From assembly GCA_017405765.1 (NCBI GenBank), contig JAFQZS010000036.1, positions 23,997-87,996 on the forward strand: a DNA stretch of 64,000 nt. Reading direction: 5' to 3'. A program made the position numbers and the translations under genes. The notes below the pieces were generated by a model that was not told where the DNA came from, ran no database searches, and worked only from the letters and a program-made list of their open reading frames with translations. This DNA comes from Clostridia bacterium (GTDB lineage Bacteria; Bacillota; Clostridia; Oscillospirales; RGIG577). Shown piece by piece: positions 35,046-43,584 of the stretch (position 1 is the first letter of the stretch; the number at the start of each line of letters is the position of its first letter).

Positions 35046-35363
35046 TACTCCTGATCCCCCTGCCGGGGGGCGTACTTTTGTGACCTCAGACCACCCCAAA
35101 AAATCCGCTCCGCGTATTTTTAGGGGACCCCGGCGTACCAAAAGTCCCGAGAGGCTGCCGCCTCTCGGACTCTTCGCTCCCTCGCTCCAACACCGCCTAT
35201 CGGCGGCGCCAGCCGCTCGGCGTTACTCAAATATGACTTATGTCTCGCCATCTACTGGCGATAAGCGCAATTTGCTTTATAGCTTGGAGTCTTTTCGCCA
35301 TGAGGGCGCATTCTATTAGCTTCCTTCCCCACTGGTGTTCCGCGGCCGAGCCGCTCCAAGTCC

Positions 35364-35461
35364 CCGGTGCCCGTTAGAAGAAGGCGATATTTAACAAGTT
35401 GCCTTTTAGAAAAAGCCTGCTTCTAACGGGAACCGGAGTGTTGGGCGCGTGCGACGCGCCC
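35364..35461. other. Two strong hairpins inside the element
   Basis: CCCGTTAGAAG (35370-35380) pairs perfectly with CTTCTAACGGG (35420-35430), extended outward by CCGG/CCGG across a small internal loop and inward by AGGC/GCCT. It is followed at once by a perfect eight-base-pair hairpin with a three-base loop (GGGCGCGT/ACGCGCCC, 35443-35461). Neither has a T-run. Confidence 0.65.
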
Positions 35462-35779
35462 GTCAACTTTGAGGAGAAGATATCTTGAATCGGCCCTCAC
35501 CTCGAGGAAGGCTGGAAGTATTAATTGAGATTACATCATTCTGTTCGAAGATTGTGGGGCATAAATTAGCTGTAAGTAGCGCAGTATGGGTCTGTGGGTT
35601 TCCCCTCGTGAGGGGGCGGGGGAGCAAAGTGCCCCGGAAATTTTGGTTCGCGCCGGGGCCCCCTAAAAATACGCGAAGCGGATCCCGGGGCCTCAAAAAA
35701 TGTATGCATTTTTTGGAGTGATTGATGGGGTGGTCTGAGTTTGCAAAAGAACCGCCCGCCGCGCAGGCGAATAAAGTCT

Positions 35780-35797
35780 TTAGAACCGAGGTTCTAA
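35780..35797. repeat. GAACN4GTTC palindrome 3
   Basis: An exact copy of the 18-base palindrome at 35028-35045, placed in the right inverted end of the element. Confidence 0.7.
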
Positions 35798-35862
35798 AAA
35801 TTTATGCTTGCTTTTAAGCAAAAAAAAAGAAAACTTAAAAGGGATTCGTGGGACGGAGTTAA

Positions 35863-35881
35863 AAAAGACGCAAGCGTTTTC
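35863..35881 (+). repeat. Flanking 19-base direct repeat, right copy
   Basis: An identical copy of the 19 bases at 34947-34965. It overlaps the outer arm of the MATE terminator hairpin. Confidence 0.7.
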
Positions 35882-35918
35882 GTGCTTTTTTCGTAAAAAG
35901 CACGCGCGCTTACGTCTT
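35865..35918 (-). terminator. Terminator overlapping the MATE stop codon
   Basis: A long hairpin: AAGACG/CGTCTT, AAGCG/CGCTT and CGTGCTTTTT/AAAAAGCACG with small internal loops and a TCGT loop (plus-strand reading). On the minus strand it is followed by CTTTTTTAAC. Its 5' arm on the minus strand contains the MATE stop codon (35910-35912), so a ribosome finishing the gene would cover it. Confidence 0.8.
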
Positions 35919-37265
35919 CGTAAGATTTTTTATCCACCGCTTCGAGCGGTATCTTATTATGTAAGGTATAAACTTCAGCGTATCCTCGGCGTTGACGGTA
36001 ACGAACACCACCCATACGGGGAGCTTCAGCACAAGCCCCAAAATCGCCGCGAGCGGCACGCCGAAGCCCCATATGCCTATAAGGTCAACGAGCAGGCAGA
36101 AGCGAGAGTCGCCTCCCGAACGCAGCACCCCGATGCACGAAACGTACGAAAGAGCTCTCACCGTAAAGAAGCCCGCAAATATATTCATGAGCATAAGCGC
36201 CGTGTCCACGCTTTGCGGCAGCAAATTGAAAAGCTTTAAAACATGCGGATTTATCAAAAAGAGGATCCCGCTTATTATAAGCGCTACCACCGTAGTGTAC
36301 TGCATTATGCGCCTGCCGTAAGCGTAGGCGGTATCCGACTCGCCTTCTCCTATCTTTTTGCCTATCATTATAGAAGCGGAGCTTCCGAGACCGAACACGG
36401 CTATCCACGCCATTCGCTCCACGGTGCCGCTTATATTCACGGCCGCCGCCACGTTAGTGCCTATATGACCGTACACCACCGTGTACATCGACGTACCGAT
36501 CGACCAAAGACACTCGTTCAAGAATACGGGCAGCGCCGTTTTGACCACCTTTTTCACAAACGCGCCGTCGAAAGAAAACATCTCCCGCGGTGTGGACGCG
36601 GCAGCGAATTTCTTTTTATAAACTATGCTCACTATTATAACGGCCTCAACGAGCCTCGATATTAGCGTGGCTATGGCCGCGCCCCGAACTCCCATCGGTT
36701 CAATACCGAAATGCCCGAATATCAACACCCAGTTAAGGAACGTATTAAGACTGAGCGCAAAAAAGCTGGCCGCAGTCGGTATCACCACGTTTTCAATGCT
36801 TCTAAGCACAGCCGTATAAGACAGCGACACCGCCGTTGCGATATAGCTTATCCCCACTATGCGAAGATAATCGGCGCCGAGCGCTATCGGCTCTGGATCC
36901 GTCGTAAATATATGCATAAGGTCTTCGGGGAATATTAAGGCCGCCGCCGCAAACAGCGACGAAAGCACAAGACCCGTCATAAGACCTATCCCCTGAACGT
37001 GCTTGATGCGCTTTATATCCTTTGCTCCCCAGAACTGAGCCATGAATACCTGCGTACCGCTCGCTATTCCGAAAAGGGCTATCATTATGAGAAAATATAT
37101 GATATTGCAAAAGCCGACTGCCGCAATGGACGCCTCGCCCATCGAACCTATCATGACGGTATCCACGAGATTCAGCGAAGAATTGATAAGATACTGTATC
37201 ATTATCGGTATCGCAAGCGTTATCAGCGTTTTGTTGAACGGGTCGCCGGCCATTCGTTTAAACAT
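35910..37265 (-). CDS. MATE-family multidrug/metabolite efflux transporter
   Basis: Na+- or H+-coupled antiporter of the MATE/DinF type, 451 residues and 12 expected helices in two homologous halves. The first half begins NKTLITLAIPIMIQYLINSSLNLVDTVMIGSMG, the classic MATE opening, and the second half has the matching VKTALPVFLNECLWSIGTSMYTVVYGHIG. The substrate is not predictable. The ribosome site GGAGG lies immediately behind a terminator-like hairpin (37285-37313), and the stop codon lies inside the downstream terminator. Confidence 0.93.
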   Translation of the reverse strand: MFKRMAGDPFNKTLITLAIPIMIQYLINSSLNLVDTVMIGSMGEASIAAVGFCNIIYFLIMIALFGIASGTQVFMAQFWGAKDIKRIKHVQGIGLMTGLVLSSLFAAAALIFPEDLMHIFTTDPEPIALGADYLRIVGISYIATAVSLSYTAVLRSIENVVIPTAASFFALSLNTFLNWVLIFGHFGIEPMGVRGAAIATLISRLVEAVIIVSIVYKKKFAAASTPREMFSFDGAFVKKVVKTALPVFLNECLWSIGTSMYTVVYGHIGTNVAAAVNISGTVERMAWIAVFGLGSSASIMIGKKIGEGESDTAYAYGRRIMQYTTVVALIISGILFLINPHVLKLFNLLPQSVDTALMLMNIFAGFFTVRALSYVSCIGVLRSGGDSRFCLLVDLIGIWGFGVPLAAILGLVLKLPVWVVFVTVNAEDTLKFIPYIIRYRSKRWIKNLTKT

Positions 37266-37274
37266 TTACTTCCT

Positions 37275-37313
37275 CCGAAAAACCGCATGAAGGGAAGCTT
37301 TCTCCCTTCATGC
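37275..37313 (-). terminator. Terminator or attenuator just before the MATE gene
   Basis: A perfect 11-base-pair stem (GCATGAAGGGA with TCCCTTCATGC, seven-base loop) is followed on the minus strand by GGTTTTTC, and the MATE Shine-Dalgarno follows at once. It lies eight bases after the stop of the upstream gene. It can end the upstream transcript or control readthrough into the transporter. Confidence 0.75.
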
Positions 37314-37320
37314 ACTTGTT

Positions 37321-39165
37321 TTAATCTTCACCCGACTGGTCGTCCTCGAACGTGTACCAATCATCGCTGCCGCCCGACAGGTCCCCGTTCTGCGGCACGA
37401 CTGTCACAGTCTGCGGCTTTGGTGCGTCCGGATCCGGCAGCTCGTAATTCGCCGCCGCGCGCTCCTCTTCGTCCATATCCAAAAGCATTCCCTCAAGCTC
37501 GCTTTCATCGGTGATAATATTGTCGGCGCGCGTTATCGTCTGTATATCGTATATGCCCGTGTCAGACGGCACGTAAGTTATCTCTACCGTATCGCCCGGG
37601 TCTAAGGTCACCACAAATTCGTCGGCGGAGGCCGATGTGCGATAGAATATGCTCTCTCCCTCAAGCCTTATATAGAAATACGTGTTGCCCTCGATCACGG
37701 CGCTTCTTATCTCGGCTATGCGCCCCAGGCTTTCGTTTATCATGCCAACGCTTACGTCAACATCGTCGCCGTGACGCTTCAGAAGCTGAACGTAGTTTTT
37801 CTCGCATTCCGCGACTGACGCGCCTGTCGCAACTATTTGATAACGCTCGACGTTTACCATCGCGTACTGCTTTACAAGCTGGGCGTTGTCCTTAAGCGCT
37901 ATAAAATACGTCGGCTGACCCGCCACGTTCAAAAGCAGCGGGAAGGTCGCCTCGTATTTGAGGTGCTGCACTACGCCCTCGGCTGAGCGCATCGCAGAAT
38001 ACTCCGCCGCGCCGGGCACCGAATAGTAGCGCGCGTCCTTCGTGCGCTGGTTACAGAGGATAAAGCCTATATTCGAATCGTCGCCTCCCGACGAAGTGAT
38101 GCCCGTATATACGTAAATATCGTCGTTCAAAGCCAGGTAATTATATCCCGCCGTAGTCTGCGTTACGTCCTTTTGGCCGAATATGGAGTTTATAAAGCCC
38201 TTTATATACAGACCGTGATAATTATACTGCTCTACTATAAGCTCTGCCGGGAATACTCCGTCTATCCACTGGGGTATGTCCTCGATATCGTAATACGTAC
38301 ACTCCGCAGTTATCGCATCGACGAGCACTATGCCCACGACGTCGCGCCCGCCGAAAAGACCTATGGTCTTCTTTATATGCGGCGCTATCCAATAGGGGCG
38401 TCCTTCGTCGTCTATCTCGAACGTGGTTTCCGCGAATATATACGTCGGATATCTGAATCTTAAAAAGCGCTCCAAAAGCTCGTTGAAATGCTCGTAAGGC
38501 GACACCTTCATGCAGGCGCCGAACTCGTCCTCAAGACGCACCACCTCGACCTCCTGCGTTATCATATTGAGACGCATATACGCCGGAAGTCCTTTTTTAG
38601 TATTGTTTATCCATTTCCATACGTCGCCGTAATAAAGAGACGTCACGCGGTATGGCATATTCCGAAAGTTTATCTGCGCGTACTCGCCCGAAACCTCGAA
38701 CTGCGATACCATGTCGGCAAGCTCGCCTAACTTTCTGTCGCCCAGCTTCTGAGCCGACGCCTTATCGAGGAGCGGTATCTGATTATACGTTATTTCCGCC
38801 ACGTCATCTGTAAAGCTGCCGTCCTCCACCTGTATCAGCTCACGATATGAGGACGCCCGAAAAATCGGTACGCTCACTATCGTGCCAACGATGAACACGG
38901 CCACTATAACGCCTATTATAATGCCGAGCGGCTTTACTACAGACATCGTTCTGTACGTGCTGCGGTCAAATATAACGTCGGCCGCCCGCCGCCTGCCGAA
39001 TGAGAATATTACATATGCTATAAAGAAAACAACCACAAGTACGACAAGGAAAAAATAAAAGCCCTCGTCCTGAAGGTTTATCGGCGGGAAAACCGCATAA
39101 AAATAAAGCGCGCCGAAGATGACAGTCGCAATAAGGGCTTTTAGAATTATCATACGTTTTTTCAT
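37321..39165 (-). CDS. Unrecognised membrane protein with a large outside domain
   Basis: A 614-residue protein from the ATG at 39165, chosen because AAGGAA lies seven bases upstream; an in-frame TTG 33 bases earlier has no ribosome site. Three helices are visible at about residues 7-27, 35-57 and 79-102, then a domain of about 450 residues with mixed helix/strand sequence (for example YIFAETTFEIDDEGRPYWIAP and GLFGGRDVVGIVLVDAITAE), and an acidic Asp/Glu/Pro tail. I do not recognise the family. It follows thiN, last in the yicC-to-thiN run, and is closed by a terminator-like hairpin. A cell-envelope role is only an inference from topology. Confidence 0.85.
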   Translation of the reverse strand: MKKRMIILKALIATVIFGALYFYAVFPPINLQDEGFYFFLVVLVVVFFIAYVIFSFGRRRAADVIFDRSTYRTMSVVKPLGIIIGVIVAVFIVGTIVSVPIFRASSYRELIQVEDGSFTDDVAEITYNQIPLLDKASAQKLGDRKLGELADMVSQFEVSGEYAQINFRNMPYRVTSLYYGDVWKWINNTKKGLPAYMRLNMITQEVEVVRLEDEFGACMKVSPYEHFNELLERFLRFRYPTYIFAETTFEIDDEGRPYWIAPHIKKTIGLFGGRDVVGIVLVDAITAECTYYDIEDIPQWIDGVFPAELIVEQYNYHGLYIKGFINSIFGQKDVTQTTAGYNYLALNDDIYVYTGITSSGGDDSNIGFILCNQRTKDARYYSVPGAAEYSAMRSAEGVVQHLKYEATFPLLLNVAGQPTYFIALKDNAQLVKQYAMVNVERYQIVATGASVAECEKNYVQLLKRHGDDVDVSVGMINESLGRIAEIRSAVIEGNTYFYIRLEGESIFYRTSASADEFVVTLDPGDTVEITYVPSDTGIYDIQTITRADNIITDESELEGMLLDMDEEERAAANYELPDPDAPKPQTVTVVPQNGDLSGGSDDWYTFEDDQSGED

Positions 39166-39238
39166 ATCTTTATTCCTTGGGCGCCGCCGGAGGCGCAATG
39201 TCCGCTTCCCTTACCGGCCGTTTTTAAGGGGCGGCACG

Positions 39239-39871
39239 TTACTGTTTCTTAAAAAACTCCACCACGAAAAGGCGTCCGTCCGTCGTCTCTATGCTTGCAT
39301 CGTCGCCTGTTATCACGTTGCTTATGCCGAGCGAAACATCGGTCGCCATATCGTAATTATTCAGCGGATATTCAAATCCGTGAAGCGTTATGCCTTTTAC
39401 GGGCTTGTCGATCGCAAAAAGCGACACCGTGCGCCTGCCCTCCTTGGGGAAAACGTATTTCTTTCCGATAAAGAAATATCTTGCCTCATCGTCGATCATC
39501 ATCGCCTTAAAGCCCTGCTTCTCTATCCATAAAAGAAGAAGCACGTTTGCGAACATATGGTCGAAGCGGCCTCCCGTCGCGGCGTAAAAAAGAAACTCTG
39601 TGCATCCGCGCGCCATGCCCTCTTTTACGGCGATCATCGTGTCGGTGTCATCCTTGTGCGTGTCAAAGGTAAAAAGCTCAAAATCGCCCTTCGGCGCGCC
39701 GTCCTTCGCGGAATCAAAATCTCCCACTACTATATCCGGCTTTATGCCGGCCGCGCGCGCGTATTCATATCCTCCGTCGGCGCATATGATAATGTCACCC
39801 TCGCCCTTTTTTATCTTTTTTATCGGCTCTATACTTGCATCAGGCGCGGAGCATATTATATAGCATTTCAT
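39239..39871 (-). CDS. thiN: Thiamine pyrophosphokinase (ThiN)
   Basis: Transfers pyrophosphate from ATP to thiamine, giving thiamine diphosphate. The start at the ATG at 39871 follows GGGAG by eight bases; an upstream GTG would overlap that site. The product has 210 residues. Motifs: CADGGYEYA, GDFDS (metal-binding Asp residues), THKDDTDTM and the ATGGRFDH segment. In Bacillus rpe lies between rsgA and thiN; here rsgA and thiN are adjacent. No TPP riboswitch is visible upstream, as expected for the kinase inside an operon. Confidence 0.95.
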   Translation of the reverse strand: MKCYIICSAPDASIEPIKKIKKGEGDIIICADGGYEYARAAGIKPDIVVGDFDSAKDGAPKGDFELFTFDTHKDDTDTMIAVKEGMARGCTEFLFYAATGGRFDHMFANVLLLLWIEKQGFKAMMIDDEARYFFIGKKYVFPKEGRRTVSLFAIDKPVKGITLHGFEYPLNNYDMATDVSLGISNVITGDDASIETTDGRLFVVEFFKKQ

Positions 39872-39886
39872 AAATGTCACTCCCTT

Positions 39887-40756
39887 TTAATCCCAAGGCT
39901 TTATATCCTTTATCTGTTCATAAAGCGTACAGTACGACGCATGACGCGTTTTTTCTATCCTGCCCGCCTCTGCTGCCGCGATAACGGCGCATCCCTTCTC
40001 CTTAGTATGCGAACAGCCCGTAAAGCGGCAGTCGTCTATATACGGAAGAAAGTCGCGAAAACCGCGGCACAGCTCTTCCTTGTCAACAAGCGAAAGGCGC
40101 TCTATATCGTAAGATGAAAAGCCCGGAGTATCGGCAACGTACCCTCCGTAAGCCTCTACAAGCTCAACATGGCGCGTTGTGTGCCTGCCGCGCTCTATTC
40201 GGCTTGAAACGCCGCCCACATCAAATGAAGCTCCCAGTCCCAGCCTGTTTATTATGCTCGACTTTCCCACTCCCGATGCGCCCGTGAACGCGGAAACGCC
40301 ACTTTTTATATATGGCTCGAAAATCGACTTTACGTCGTCGCGCTCGGCTGAGAGCGCAACTGTCTTAAATCCCGCGTGTCTGTATATCGCGGGGATAGGC
40401 GAGTCGGGGTACAGATCGAGCTTGTTTATGACTATAACGGGCTCGATGCCCTTAAGCTCGCATATCGCGGCTATTTTATCAACAAAAAGGAGGTTTGGTT
40501 CGGGCTTTGCCGCTGCCGCAACTATGAACATGCGGTCAACATTTGCAAGCGGCGGACGTATCATGTGGTTTTTGCGTTCAAATATTTCCAAAAGGTATCC
40601 CGTGCCGTCGCTTTGCACATCTATCAGCACACGATCTCCGGCGGCAGGCTTTATGTTGTCTTTTCTGAAACGTCCCCTCGCGCGGCATTCTATAACGCCG
40701 CGCGAGGTCTTAACATAATAAAATCCGCCTATACCCTTTAAAATAAGTCCTTCCAT
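39887..40756 (-). CDS. rsgA: Small ribosomal subunit biogenesis GTPase RsgA
   Basis: Circularly permuted GTPase that checks late 30S maturation. The start at the ATG at 40756 (MEGLILKGIGGFYYV) fits the family N-terminus and gives 289 residues. An OB-fold comes first, then the permuted G-domain: NKLD (G4) precedes GASGVGKSS (G1) and DTPGFSS (G3). The C-terminal zinc site reads CRFTGCSHTKEKGCAV. It follows prkC, as in Bacillus. Confidence 0.96.
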   Translation of the reverse strand: MEGLILKGIGGFYYVKTSRGVIECRARGRFRKDNIKPAAGDRVLIDVQSDGTGYLLEIFERKNHMIRPPLANVDRMFIVAAAAKPEPNLLFVDKIAAICELKGIEPVIVINKLDLYPDSPIPAIYRHAGFKTVALSAERDDVKSIFEPYIKSGVSAFTGASGVGKSSIINRLGLGASFDVGGVSSRIERGRHTTRHVELVEAYGGYVADTPGFSSYDIERLSLVDKEELCRGFRDFLPYIDDCRFTGCSHTKEKGCAVIAAAEAGRIEKTRHASYCTLYEQIKDIKPWD

Positions 40757-40763
40757 ATTTACA

Positions 40764-42773
40764 CTATTCCTGCTCAAAGCGCACTACCTTTTCATAGTAA
40801 AGCGCGTCGTTTATATATATGCTTATCATCGCCGTGCCCGTTCCGGTAAGCTGTACGGTTATGCGGCCCTCGTCGGCCCAGTGGCTTTCCTCATATATGG
40901 TCATACCGTTCTGGGTCACACGGATAAGCTGCACCTCCGGCTCATCGGGGAGAACTATCTCAAGCTCCTGTGTAAACTCTTCTCCCAGACTCACCGTAAA
41001 TCCCATGGGCGTCATTTCGTCCACCGTACTGCCGTATGTCAGCGTCTGACTTATGACCTCGCCGCGCGGCTCAGGCGCTATCTCCTGCTTTATCTCGCCA
41101 ATGCTCAGTCCCGATGCAAGTATCGCGCTCTTTGCGGAATCCTGGCTCATGCCCACGATAAGCGGCACCTGGACCTGAACGCTCTCCTTACCAATGCTTA
41201 CGTTAAGTATTACCTCGCTTCCGTAAGGCGCTACAGTTTCAGCTTCCGGCGAAGACGAGATAACGCTGTCGGATGCGACGCTGTCGCTGTAAGCGTCCAC
41301 ACGCGCGACCTTAAAGCCTCTGTTTTCAAGCTCCACCTTAGCGTAACGGTATTCCATGCCCACAACCTCGGGAACGATCTCGGTGCGCTCTCCGGCGCTT
41401 ACGATAAGCTCGATGCGCGAACCTTTCTTTCTTACGCTGTCAGGTTTAGGAGACTGCGAAATGATAACTCCCTCGGGGATCGCCTGATCGTTCACCCTCT
41501 GTATAACTACTATCTCGAAGTCCTTATATTCGCCGTAAAAGTCATTTTCCACTTCTTCTACCGTCTTTCCTTCAAGCAGCGGAACTTCTACGCTGTTTTC
41601 GCGGTCCTCGTTGAATATCGCGGGGAATATCACATTCATAAGTATCGCAACAAGCACTATAACGCCTACTGCGGCTATTGCCACGTTTTTTAAGTATGAC
41701 GGCCGCTTCGCGCCGTTTTTGCCCGTCTTGCCAGGCTTGCCCGTTTTACCCGTTCTCATTTTGTTCTGCCTGTTCTTTTCGGGCAAAGCGGCCTCGGCGT
41801 CTTGCTCGTCATCCTCGTCCTCGTCTGCGGGCTTCTTTTCCTTTTTCTGTATTTCTTTTATTTCTCCTATCTCTATCTTCTGAGTGGGACGCGGCGTTTC
41901 TTCGATCTCGTCCTCTGCGTTATATACGTAATCGAACGTCACCGACGGTTCCTCTCGTATCAGCTCGAGATCGGCCATCATCTCCTCTACGTTCGCGTAT
42001 CGGTTCTTTGGATCGCGCGACATGGCCTTCAAGATTATATCTTCAAAGCCCTCGGGGATCTCGGGATTTATCTCGCGCGGGCGCTTCGGCGTTGCGGAAA
42101 GGTGCATGAGCGCAACAGACACGGGGTTGTCCGAATCAAAGGGCACCTGCCCTGTCGTCATCTCATAGAGCATTACGCCTACCGAATATATATCGCTCTT
42201 CTCATCTGTTATCGTGCCTCTCGCCTGTTCGGGGGAAAGATAATGAGCCGTGCCTATGGCGGAATCGGTCATCGTAAGCGTATTCGACGCTGTGAAACGC
42301 GCGATACCGAAATCGGCTACTTTGATAACTCCGTCCTGAAGCAGCATAATGTTCTGCGGCTTTATGTCGCGGTGTATTATTTTTCTGTTGTGGGCATGCT
42401 CAAGGGCTCTGAGCACTTGAACGATGAGGAAAATGGCCTCTTTATAATCAATGACGCCCTTTTGGGACATATACTCCTTTAAGGTTATGCCCTCGATAAG
42501 CTCCATAACAATGAACGGGCGGCCGTCAAAAACGCCCACGTCGTGTACGCTGACTATATTTGGGTGATTGAGTATAGCGACCGCGCGTGATTCGGTTTTG
42601 AAGCGTTTTACCGATTCTTCCTCGTTTTTTAATTCATCCTTTATTATTTTTACCGCCACAAAACGGTTTAAGGTGTTGCAGTATGCCTTATATACCTCAG
42701 CCATACCGCCTACACCGATCTTTTCTATAATGCTGTATCTTTGCGATAGCAGCTGGCCGGTCAGGTCCTTCAC
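40764..42773 (-). CDS. prkC: PASTA-domain serine/threonine protein kinase (PrkC/Stk1)
   Basis: Membrane eukaryotic-type Ser/Thr kinase that senses wall fragments or lipid II; in Bacillus it can trigger spore germination. The product has 669 residues and starts at GTG, overlapping prpC by four bases. Kinase domain: invariant Lys42, HRDIKPQN with Asp136, DFG at 154-156 and PEQARG. A linker with an acidic stretch and a Gly/Lys-rich segment (342-357) leads to a helix at 363-386, then three PASTA domains at about 394-462, 466-528 and 534-598, and an extra beta-rich C-terminal domain of about 70 residues. Confidence 0.97.
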   Translation of the reverse strand: MKDLTGQLLSQRYSIIEKIGVGGMAEVYKAYCNTLNRFVAVKIIKDELKNEEESVKRFKTESRAVAILNHPNIVSVHDVGVFDGRPFIVMELIEGITLKEYMSQKGVIDYKEAIFLIVQVLRALEHAHNRKIIHRDIKPQNIMLLQDGVIKVADFGIARFTASNTLTMTDSAIGTAHYLSPEQARGTITDEKSDIYSVGVMLYEMTTGQVPFDSDNPVSVALMHLSATPKRPREINPEIPEGFEDIILKAMSRDPKNRYANVEEMMADLELIREEPSVTFDYVYNAEDEIEETPRPTQKIEIGEIKEIQKKEKKPADEDEDDEQDAEAALPEKNRQNKMRTGKTGKPGKTGKNGAKRPSYLKNVAIAAVGVIVLVAILMNVIFPAIFNEDRENSVEVPLLEGKTVEEVENDFYGEYKDFEIVVIQRVNDQAIPEGVIISQSPKPDSVRKKGSRIELIVSAGERTEIVPEVVGMEYRYAKVELENRGFKVARVDAYSDSVASDSVISSSPEAETVAPYGSEVILNVSIGKESVQVQVPLIVGMSQDSAKSAILASGLSIGEIKQEIAPEPRGEVISQTLTYGSTVDEMTPMGFTVSLGEEFTQELEIVLPDEPEVQLIRVTQNGMTIYEESHWADEGRITVQLTGTGTAMISIYINDALYYEKVVRFEQE

Positions 42774-43528
42774 AGGGAGTCACTCCCTTCTTCGTCAAAA
42801 AAAGCAAGCAGCACCGTCACGTTGTCGGCTCCTCCTGCAATATTGGCCTTATTTATAAGCTCAGCCGCCGTTTTTTCCATGTCGTCGCCCGATGATAATA
42901 CATTAAGTATCTCCTCGTCAGTCAGCATGTTCGTAAGTCCGTCGCTGCAAAGCAGTATTTTATCGTTTTTCTTAATGTCCGCCTCGAATGTATCGGGGTG
43001 AAGATGTTCATCAGTGCCTATTGCGCGTGTGATAATATTCCTGTTCGGATGATTGCGCGCCTCATCTTTAGTTATCTGACCCTTTTGGAGCATCTCAAAA
43101 ACAAGCGAGTGATCTTGTGTTATCTGTAAAAGAGAGTTGTCTCTTTGTAAATATGCGCGCGAGTCTCCCACGTTCACAAAAAAGGCCTTTTTAGTCTTCT
43201 TCATGTAAATAAAGGCCACGGCCGTAGTGCCCATCCCCAGATAAGCGCTGTTGTTTGCGGCGGTATCATATATGTTCTTGTTGGCCGCCCTTACAACGCC
43301 CCTTAAAATACTTTTTACATCGTTTGCGGAAAGGTCGCCCGTCATATCGGACATCGTTTTTTCCGTTATCTTCTTTATGGCAAGAGCGCTTGCCTTATTG
43401 CCGGCGGCGGCGCCGCCCATACCGTCGCATACTACTCCCATGACGAACATGTCCGTCTCACGGAAGGCATAGGAATCCTGATTGTTCTTTCGTACCATGC
43501 CGCGGTCGGAAAGACCTGATATTTTCAA
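42770..43528 (-). CDS. prpC: PP2C-type protein phosphatase (PrpC/Stp)
   Basis: Metal-dependent phosphatase that reverses PrkC-catalysed phosphorylation. The product has 252 residues. Motifs seen: SDRGMVRKNNQDS at the start, CDGMGG, VGDSRAY, TQDHS, CSDGLTN and GGADNVTVLL, which carry the metal-binding aspartates. The start appears to be TTG at 43528 behind GGGGTGATC. The stop overlaps the prkC start, which is the normal coupled pair. Confidence 0.96.
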   Translation of the reverse strand: MKISGLSDRGMVRKNNQDSYAFRETDMFVMGVVCDGMGGAAAGNKASALAIKKITEKTMSDMTGDLSANDVKSILRGVVRAANKNIYDTAANNSAYLGMGTTAVAFIYMKKTKKAFFVNVGDSRAYLQRDNSLLQITQDHSLVFEMLQKGQITKDEARNHPNRNIITRAIGTDEHLHPDTFEADIKKNDKILLCSDGLTNMLTDEEILNVLSSGDDMEKTAAELINKANIAGGADNVTVLLAFFDEEGSDSL

Positions 43529-43584
43529 ATGAGATCACCCCCATCATGCATTTTTCATTGCTTTGGCGCTTATATTTTAAGCGC

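Larger units (their letters stand above)
34966..35830. repeat. Candidate non-autonomous inverted-repeat element or large structured RNA
   Basis: A gene-free stretch of about 0.8 kb with long imperfect inverted ends. Paired blocks from outside inward: AT-rich TGCTTtgAAAGCAAG (about 35003-35018) with its partner near 35805-35820; TTAGAACC palindromes (35028-35045 and 35780-35797); a 13/13 match at 35085-35097 and 35727-35739; and a 31/33 match at 35103-35135 and 35651-35683. The roughly 500-base interior carries several hairpins: 35147-35168, 35193-35206, 35245-35261, 35364-35436 and 35443-35461. ORFs in it are short, start without ribosome sites and have low-complexity, palindrome-derived translations, so it is read as non-coding. 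It lies between two convergent terminators. Whether it is a MITE-like insertion or a structured RNA is open. Confidence 0.65.

Noticed and set aside
35080..35721. Several 77-79 codon ORFs within the inverted-repeat element
   Set aside because: No ribosome sites, low-complexity translations derived from hairpin and palindrome sequence, and they overlap on both strands.
39181..39238. GC-rich hairpins between thiN and the unrecognised membrane gene as a terminator
   Set aside because: Small stems (CCCTTA/TAAGGG, GCGCC/GGCGC) with no T-run.
40881..41693. 270-codon plus-strand frame opposite prkC
   Set aside because: Shadow of the PASTA kinase gene; composition reflects the complement of its codons.
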